A stretch of 64,000 bases of DNA. Source: Candidatus Bipolaricaulis anaerobius (GTDB lineage Bacteria; Bipolaricaulota; Bipolaricaulia; Bipolaricaulales; Bipolaricaulaceae). The notes beneath the pieces were generated by a model. That model saw nothing but the letters and a program-made list of their open reading frames with translations, had not been told where the DNA came from and did no database searches. The position numbers and the translations under genes were made by a program. Where the stretch lies: positions 496,001 to 560,000 of the forward strand of contig NZ_LS483254.1 of NCBI RefSeq assembly GCF_900465355.1, read 5' to 3'. Shown one piece after another: positions 59,244 to 64,000 of the stretch (positions are counted from its first letter, which is position 1; each line of letters begins with the position of its first letter).

Positions 59244-59987
59244 ATGCGAGCGATCCTGGCAGGGCTAGTGGTGGCGGCGGTGGGCGTCGCCGGAGGGGCA
59301 ACGACCCTCGCGGTGGGCTCGGCGGCCCAATGGGTCTTCGTTGATGTCCCGAGCCTGAACACGTTCATCCGCCTCGCCAATCAGACGATCGCCTTCGTCA
59401 ACGAACGGGCGGGGAGCGAACCCGTCCCCCCCATCCCCGCGCTCGGGCCGGGGGTCGGCCTGCGGCTCAGCGAGGCGGTGGGGGGCGTGCTGCGGGTGGG
59501 GCTGCAGATGGCAGTGGCGAACGTCGGCACCCGCACCCAAGGGACGTGGACTGCGGAGGAGACGTCGCATCCGGTGGACATAAGCCTCGACGTCGGCTTC
59601 GTCGCCTTCGCGGCTGAGCTGGACCTGGTCCTCGTGCCGGAGATCCTCATCGTGAGCGCCTCCGCAGGGTGGGGAAGCGCGCGCATTGGCTACCGGTGCG
59701 TGTTCCCGCCCACGCTGCCGACAGATTGGTCGCTCCCGTTCCTGCCTGAAGCCGAGGACACGACCTACACCGGCGCGGGGCCGGTGGGGACGGTGGCGGT
59801 CCAGGTCTCCCTTCCGCTCGGGCCGGGGGCGAGCGCGGGGTTCGAGGTCGGGTTCCGGCTCACCGCCCCGAGCGTGCCGCGGGCGGGGATGGGCGTACTC
59901 GACCTCAACGCGGATGGATTGGGCGATCCCGTTGGGTTTTCCGGTCCCTGGCTGGGGCTAACGGTGCGGCTGGAGTTCAACCTGTGA
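59244..59987 (+). CDS. Exported beta-barrel-like protein
   Basis: A 247-residue protein with a signal peptide (MRAILAGLVVAAVGVAGGAT). The rest is amphipathic beta-strands separated by polar turns, ending in an aromatic/hydrophobic strand (PWLGLTVRLEFNL), which resembles outer-membrane barrels. The family is not recognised. A hairpin AGCCTC/GAGGCT (59221-59226/59235-59240) partly masks the weak ribosome-binding region. It is followed after 11 bases by two PKD lipoproteins. Confidence 0.6.
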   Translation: MRAILAGLVVAAVGVAGGATTLAVGSAAQWVFVDVPSLNTFIRLANQTIAFVNERAGSEPVPPIPALGPGVGLRLSEAVGGVLRVGLQMAVANVGTRTQGTWTAEETSHPVDISLDVGFVAFAAELDLVLVPEILIVSASAGWGSARIGYRCVFPPTLPTDWSLPFLPEAEDTTYTGAGPVGTVAVQVSLPLGPGASAGFEVGFRLTAPSVPRAGMGVLDLNADGLGDPVGFSGPWLGLTVRLEFNL

Positions 59988-59998
59988 GGGGGTGTGCG

Positions 59999-60610
59999 AT
60001 GAAGAGGATATTCGTGGTCGGGTGCGCACTCGTGGCGCTCGTTCTGGGGGGGTGCACGTCGAAGTTCCAGGCCGTCCCCCCGGAGGCCCTGTTCGCGCTT
60101 CGTCCCAGCGCTGGCGTGGCTCCCCTCACCGTGGTGTGCGACGGGTCACTCTCGTTCTCCGAGAACGGGAGGGTTGTGGAGTACATCTGGGACCTCGGGG
60201 ATGGGACCCGGGCGCTGGGGCCGATCGTCTCCCACACCTACCGCCGGGGGGGGACGTTCCGGGTGACGCTCGAGGTGTACGACGAGCAGGGCCTGTCGAG
60301 CCGCCGTGATGGGCGTGTCGAGGTGCAGTTCGCCCCGCCGACGGCGAGCTTCTCCTCCGCGCCCTGGCGGCCGGGGACCGGGGAGACGATCTGGTTCGAT
60401 GCCTCCACATCCACGTCGCCCAACGGAGCGATCGTCGAGTACCGCTGGGCGTTCGGAAATGGGGATTGGGACGTGGGAGAGAAGGTTGGGTACATGTACT
60501 GGTACGGGGGGGCGTACCCCGTGACCCTGACCGTTGTGGACGAGGCCGGGGCCGTGGCCTCGGTGACCCAGGTCATCGAGGTCCAGGGCGGGCCAGGTTG
60601 CGCGAGGTGA
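59999..60610 (+). CDS. Lipoprotein with two PKD-like domains
   Basis: A 203-residue lipoprotein: signal peptide with lipobox LGGC (C19), then PKD-like Ig domains at about 34-110 (VVEYIWDLGDGTRALGPIVS with HTYRRGGTFRVTLEVYD) and about 112-197 (VEYRWAFGNGDWDVGEKVGY). It is a tandem relative of the next gene. PKD domains usually mediate protein or carbohydrate contacts outside the cell. Confidence 0.82.
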   Translation: MKRIFVVGCALVALVLGGCTSKFQAVPPEALFALRPSAGVAPLTVVCDGSLSFSENGRVVEYIWDLGDGTRALGPIVSHTYRRGGTFRVTLEVYDEQGLSSRRDGRVEVQFAPPTASFSSAPWRPGTGETIWFDASTSTSPNGAIVEYRWAFGNGDWDVGEKVGYMYWYGGAYPVTLTVVDEAGAVASVTQVIEVQGGPGCAR

Positions 60611-60615
60611 GACAT

Positions 60616-61242
60616 ATGAGGAAACGTGTGGGGGCGCTTGCCGTAGGAGTCGGGCTTCTCCTCGTCTCCGGATGCACGCCCGAGGTGGGGCCGCTGCAGA
60701 GGATCAGCGCGACGATCATCGCCTCGCCCGTCGAGGGCCAGGCCCCGCTCGCCGTGCACTTTGACGCGACCCGGTCCGCCGATCCCGAGGGGCCCCTCAC
60801 CGACCACCTGTGGGACTTCGGGGACGGGAGCCCCGTCGTCGCCGGCCGGGAGATCCAACACACCTACCAGCGGGCCGGTGAGTACCTGGTCACGCTCGTC
60901 GTGGTTGGCCCCTCCGGGACCGGTCGGGCGACGACGTTCGTGCGTGCTCTCAACAACCCCCCCACGGCGGCGTTCACGTTCCTCCCCGCCGACCCGTTCC
61001 AGGGGGAACCGGTCTCGTTCGATGCCTCCGCGTCCTCCGATCCTGATTCCGACATCGCCCACTACGTGTGGGACTTCGGCGATGGTGCCACCGGCGAGGG
61101 GAAGATCGTGAGCCATGCCTTCGCCAACCCTGGGGAGTTCCTGGTCATCCTCACCGTCACCGATGCCGCGGGCGCCGAGGCGAGGGCGACGCGGCTCGTG
61201 GTGGTGGAGGACTGTAGCTCTGGGGGTTGCGGCAGACGGTAG
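60616..61242 (+). CDS. Lipoprotein with two PKD domains
   Basis: A 208-residue lipoprotein with lipobox VSGC (C20). Two PKD domains: about 32-113 (DHLWDFGDGSPVVAGREIQH, AGEYLVTLVVVG) and about 117-197 (HYVWDFGDGATGEGKIVSHA, PGEFLVILTVTD). It has a better WDFGDG consensus than its upstream neighbour, with only 5 bases between them. A strong hairpin follows at 61272-61301. Confidence 0.85.
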   Translation: MRKRVGALAVGVGLLLVSGCTPEVGPLQRISATIIASPVEGQAPLAVHFDATRSADPEGPLTDHLWDFGDGSPVVAGREIQHTYQRAGEYLVTLVVVGPSGTGRATTFVRALNNPPTAAFTFLPADPFQGEPVSFDASASSDPDSDIAHYVWDFGDGATGEGKIVSHAFANPGEFLVILTVTDAAGAEARATRLVVVEDCSSGGCGRR

Positions 61243-61271
61243 TCGAGAGCCCGCTTCCGCACTCACCCTCC

Positions 61272-61301
61272 GCGCCTCCCCTGCCCAGGCGGGGGAGGCG
61301 C
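61272..61301. terminator. Strong hairpin between convergent genes
   Basis: GCGCCTCCCC pairs perfectly with GGGGAGGCGC around 10 bases. It lies between the PKD lipoprotein gene and the convergent kinase-like gene and could serve both. There is no T-run on either side. Confidence 0.5.
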
Positions 61302-61317
61302 CCCCCTTGACGGACGG

Positions 61318-62769
61318 CTACTCGTTGTGGGGGATCTGGAGCGTGGTCCCCCCGATGAACTCCCGTACGAGGTGGTCGCCGGGGATGAGGGCGTGGTCCT
61401 CGGCCTCCCACAGGGTCAGCCCCGCCACCTGGCCGAGCAAGCTGCCGATGCGCCGGTAGCGGATCCGCGCATCGAGGAACGTATCGTAGGGAGCGACCTC
61501 CTCTGGCTTCGGCCAGATCCCATCCGGAAGGAAAAACGGCTTCAGCACAGGAAGGTCGAACGGCATCCCCCCGTTCACGACGTGATCGGCGAGGCCCATC
61601 AGGGGGATGATCGAGAACAGTTCACCGCTCCGCACGTAGTGCCAGTGGAGGAGGGTCTGGAGCGGGGGATGGTTGCGGTGCTTGACATCCCGCAGCATCC
61701 GGCGGAGGAGCCGCACATCCGTGAACTGGGTCAACCGTTCGCTCGTTCCGTCCCCCTCGTAGAGCATGTTCGCTGCCTCAATGTACAGCCAGAACATCGC
61801 CTCGCGGGCGATCCCGGTCGTGAGGGGGGGATAGAGCCCGTGGAGGCAGTCGAGGAGGAGGAGCTGGCCCTCCTTCAGCCGCACGAGCTTCGTCCCCACG
61901 CGGCGGCCCTCCTTGAAGCTATAGATCGGCTTCTGGATCGCCTGCCCGTCGAGGAGGGCGCGCAGGTGACGGTTGATGGTCTGGATGTCGAGGGCCTCCG
62001 GCGTCTCGAAGTTCCGATCGTTGAGCCAGTCCGTGGGGTGCTCGACGAGGGGCCAGAAGTAGTCATCGAGGTTGAGCATCAGGAATTCGAGGCCTTCCTT
62101 CCTCAGCCGCTGGAGGAGCTTGACCGTGGTCGTCGTCTTCCCCGACGAGGATGGCCCGGAGACCCAGATCACCCGCAGGTCCCCAGTTGCGGCGCGGGCG
62201 AGGACGGCCGTGGCGGCCTCGTCCACCGAGCGCTCGTACCGCTCCGTGGCGGCGGCGACAAGCTCGGGGAGGTGGCCCAACCGGACGATCTCGTTCAGCC
62301 CGGCCACGGTGTCACAGCCGTGCTCGCGGTTCCAGGCGAGCGTCTCGTGGTGGAGGGGGACCGGATACCCGTTCCCCACGAACTCGTCCATCGTGATCGC
62401 CCCCGCCCGCACCCAATACTTCCCCCACCGCCAGCACTCGTAGGCATCGGCCACGGTGACGAACCCAAAGCTCCGCAGGACATGGACCACCGTGTCCTGG
62501 ATCTCCTCGACGGTGGGGGGAAAGTTGGCGATCCAATGCCGCTGATCACGGTTGAGCGTTGCCACCACGACATCGGATAGGAACTCCGCGATGTGCTCGT
62601 CGTCCCCGTACGAGAAGAGGCGCTCGTTCACCCCCGGCACGTGGTCGAGGGAGAACCCGCCCACCGACTGCACCGCCCGGAGGATGGCGTGGATGATCCG
62701 TCCCTGGTCGAACGCGACGAGCGACCGGTCGCGTTTCCTGACCTTGCGGATCCTGTTTTGCACAGCCAC
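61318..62769 (-). CDS. ATP-cone domain fused to uridine-kinase-like P-loop protein
   Basis: A 483-residue protein. Residues about 8-115 resemble an ATP-cone (KVRKRDRSLVAFDQGRIIHA, DTVVHVLRSFGFVTVADAY). A P-loop GPSSSGKT is at 205-212, followed by FLMLNLDDYFWPL as in uridine kinase/phosphoribulokinase folds, and LLLLDCLHGLYP. The substrate is unknown; the ATP-cone suggests nucleotide regulation. GTG 62769 is selected because a perfect TATAAT lies 6 bases upstream. Confidence 0.82.
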   Translation of the reverse strand: MAVQNRIRKVRKRDRSLVAFDQGRIIHAILRAVQSVGGFSLDHVPGVNERLFSYGDDEHIAEFLSDVVVATLNRDQRHWIANFPPTVEEIQDTVVHVLRSFGFVTVADAYECWRWGKYWVRAGAITMDEFVGNGYPVPLHHETLAWNREHGCDTVAGLNEIVRLGHLPELVAAATERYERSVDEAATAVLARAATGDLRVIWVSGPSSSGKTTTTVKLLQRLRKEGLEFLMLNLDDYFWPLVEHPTDWLNDRNFETPEALDIQTINRHLRALLDGQAIQKPIYSFKEGRRVGTKLVRLKEGQLLLLDCLHGLYPPLTTGIAREAMFWLYIEAANMLYEGDGTSERLTQFTDVRLLRRMLRDVKHRNHPPLQTLLHWHYVRSGELFSIIPLMGLADHVVNGGMPFDLPVLKPFFLPDGIWPKPEEVAPYDTFLDARIRYRRIGSLLGQVAGLTLWEAEDHALIPGDHLVREFIGGTTLQIPHNE

Positions 62770-62775
62770 GCAAGG

Positions 62776-62781
62776 ATTATA
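62776..62781 (-). promoter_or_regulatory. -10 box of the ATP-cone kinase gene
   Basis: TATAAT on the minus strand ends 6 bases before GTG 62769; the -35 region is unclear. Confidence 0.5.
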
Positions 62782-62840
62782 CCGTTCGCCGCTCCGGGCG
62801 ATCCCTGTTTCGGGAACGGCAGCGTTCGCCTCCCCACTGC

Positions 62841-64000
62841 TTACGGAATGGGCGTTTCGTAGATCCGCCACGTCTTGGCGAGGCGCCCGCCCATCGCCTC
62901 GCAGGCGCGGAGGATGAGGTCGTTGTCCTCGAGGAGCATGGACGCCTCGCCGGCCCGGTACCCTTTCCCCCAGGCGATCGTGAGCACCTCGTGGAACAGG
63001 ACCGCGTCCACCCCCATCTTCCGGTACGGAGGGCAGATCCCGAAGAACATCACCCGCGCCGTGCGGATCCGGCGCCGCCGGGCCAGCAGGCGCAGCGCCC
63101 GCATGAGGTCGAGATCGAGCACGGGGTTCCAGGTCGGCCGGAGGGCCACGTTCGGGTCCGGGATCGCCCCGATCATCGCCGCGAGTTCCCCGTCTACGTA
63201 GGCGAACCGGATCAACTCCGGGTCGGCGATCGCCTTCAAGCTCTTCGCGAGCGCCTTCGCCTCCCCGTCCGTGATCGGGAGGAACCCCCAGTTGGCGGCC
63301 CACGCCTCGTTGTAGACCCACGCGAGACGCTCCACATCTTCCAGGAGGTGTCCCAGGTCGAACGGGCGGGTCTCGATCTCCCGGCGGGCCCGGGCGGCCG
63401 CGACGAGGCGCTCCAGGCGGGGGTCCCCGGGCTGGGACGGAGCAATCCAGTACGCATGGTAGTCCTTGACCTTCCGCAGGCCGTACCGCTCGAGGTGCTC
63501 CCCGTAGTAGGGCGGGTTGTGGGTGAGCTCCACCGTGGGCGGGGTATCGAACCCGCGGACGAGCACCGCCTGGTGGGACTCGTGGGTCGCGTTGGAGTAC
63601 CCGCCCGGTCCGCGCATCGCATCTACCCCCCGCTTGGCGAGCCAGGCCCGGGCGCTATCGAGGAGGGCCTCGGTGACCGCGTAGTCCGGGACCGCTTCGT
63701 AGAACCCGAAGGATCCGAGGTTTGCGTTGTGGTAGTCGTTGAACCGGTGGTTGACCGCGGCCGACACCCGGCCCATGAGGCGGGGGCCGGAGCGGGCGAG
63801 GAAGTGCGTGACCTCGGCCGTCTCGTGGTAGGGATGGGCGGGGGTGAGGAGGCCAGTCAAGCCAAGGAGCCGGCTCCCGAGGAGGTCGGCGGTGAGGGGA
63901 GGGGTCCAATTCGGGTCCCCGCGGTGGATGTGCCACGGGACCGCAACGAACTGCCGCAACCGGCGATCCCCAAGCGGGATCTCCTCGATCGTAAGCCGGG
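62841..64000 (-). CDS. GNAT-superfamily protein, partial at the window edge
   Basis: The frame runs off the right edge, with upstream residues LTIEEIPLGDRRLRQFVAVP in frame, so the true start is outside the window. About 386 residues are visible. PWHIHRGDPNWTPPL, GGYSNATHESHQAVLVRGFD and NPPYYGEHLERYGLRKVKDY are recognisable in a family of long GNAT-like bacterial proteins of unknown substrate. The C-terminal part (FFGICPPYRKMGVDAVLFHE) is the acetyl-CoA-binding-type region. The next gene downstream on the same strand is the kinase-like gene. Confidence 0.75.
   Translation of the reverse strand, partial: RLTIEEIPLGDRRLRQFVAVPWHIHRGDPNWTPPLTADLLGSRLLGLTGLLTPAHPYHETAEVTHFLARSGPRLMGRVSAAVNHRFNDYHNANLGSFGFYEAVPDYAVTEALLDSARAWLAKRGVDAMRGPGGYSNATHESHQAVLVRGFDTPPTVELTHNPPYYGEHLERYGLRKVKDYHAYWIAPSQPGDPRLERLVAAARARREIETRPFDLGHLLEDVERLAWVYNEAWAANWGFLPITDGEAKALAKSLKAIADPELIRFAYVDGELAAMIGAIPDPNVALRPTWNPVLDLDLMRALRLLARRRRIRTARVMFFGICPPYRKMGVDAVLFHEVLTIAWGKGYRAGEASMLLEDNDLILRACEAMGGRLAKTWRIYETPIP

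Noticed and set aside
1-64000. CRISPR arrays, IS elements, prophage or rRNA
   Set aside because: No regularly spaced repeats, transposase-like proteins, phage structural genes or rRNA sequence were recognised on reading through.

Overview
This is a GC-rich, gene-dense bacterial chromosome segment, with mostly 4-base start/stop overlaps inside operons and many GTG and TTG starts. The content suggests an anaerobic, diderm-like, probably thermophilic or sediment bacterium: a two-subunit 2-oxoacid:ferredoxin oxidoreductase, FeoAB ferrous iron uptake, a ferritin-like protein, a trehalose/maltose ABC cassette with TreT, a split glycine decarboxylase, beta-barrel-like exported proteins and several lipoproteins. 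A deep lineage such as Candidatus Bipolaricaulota (Acetothermia) would fit, but that is inference; there is no rRNA here to place it. No CRISPR array, IS element or prophage was recognised.

Layout. 0-2 kb: minus-strand peptide-type ABC permeases (dppB, dppC). 2.2-8.9 kb: a sugar operon made of a ROK-type repressor, binding protein, two permeases, an (alpha/alpha)6 glycosidase and trehalose synthase TreT, with no ATPase. 9-12.4 kb: ferritin-like pair and korAB. 12.4-15.7 kb: C45-type hydrolase, rsmI, prfB. 15.7-18.3 kb: a degenerate stretch with pseudogene fragments, a secreted thioredoxin-fold protein and a cell-wall amidase. 18.4-22.8 kb: feoAB, yggS, amrS, tsaE. 22.8-29.1 kb: pheT, an M1-like metallopeptidase with a barrel-like tail, and a CorC/HlyC transporter. 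29.2-33.8 kb: ffh-rpsP-khpA-trmD and downstream genes including a HAD-HD fusion. 33.9-48.9 kb: pgsA, rluD-like gene, rimP-nusA-MMPL-rny-spoVS, a foldase/TPR protein, mazG, yqeG, rnc and a large secreted protein. 49 kb: tRNA-Glu(CTC). 49.1-55.9 kb: pyrH-tsf-rpsB (minus), dnaB, gcvH-gcvPA-gcvPB. 55.9-64 kb: trkA-like gene, trmY-DUF2007-pcm-ltaE, a barrel protein, two PKD lipoproteins, an ATP-cone/uridine-kinase-type protein and an edge-truncated acyltransferase.

How the genes work together. Three metabolic threads are visible: trehalose/maltose import and reversible trehalose cleavage by TreT; ferredoxin-linked 2-oxoacid chemistry with iron uptake and storage; and glycine metabolism (threonine aldolase plus P- and H-proteins). 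The rest is mostly information processing: translation factors, tRNA/rRNA modification and RNA turnover.

The most striking pattern is transcriptional. Many genes have a TANNNT -10 box only 6-9 bases before the start codon, about half with a TTGNNN box 17-18 bases further upstream, and no room for a Shine-Dalgarno sequence. This predicts widespread leaderless mRNAs, while dppB, rpsB and the lipoprotein genes carry normal leaders. The same -10 rule was used here to choose several start codons. Other points worth attention are an archaeal-type TrmY, an RNase III lacking a catalytic aspartate, an apparent ACG start for pcm, and divergent rimP/rluD promoters with overlapping -10 boxes.
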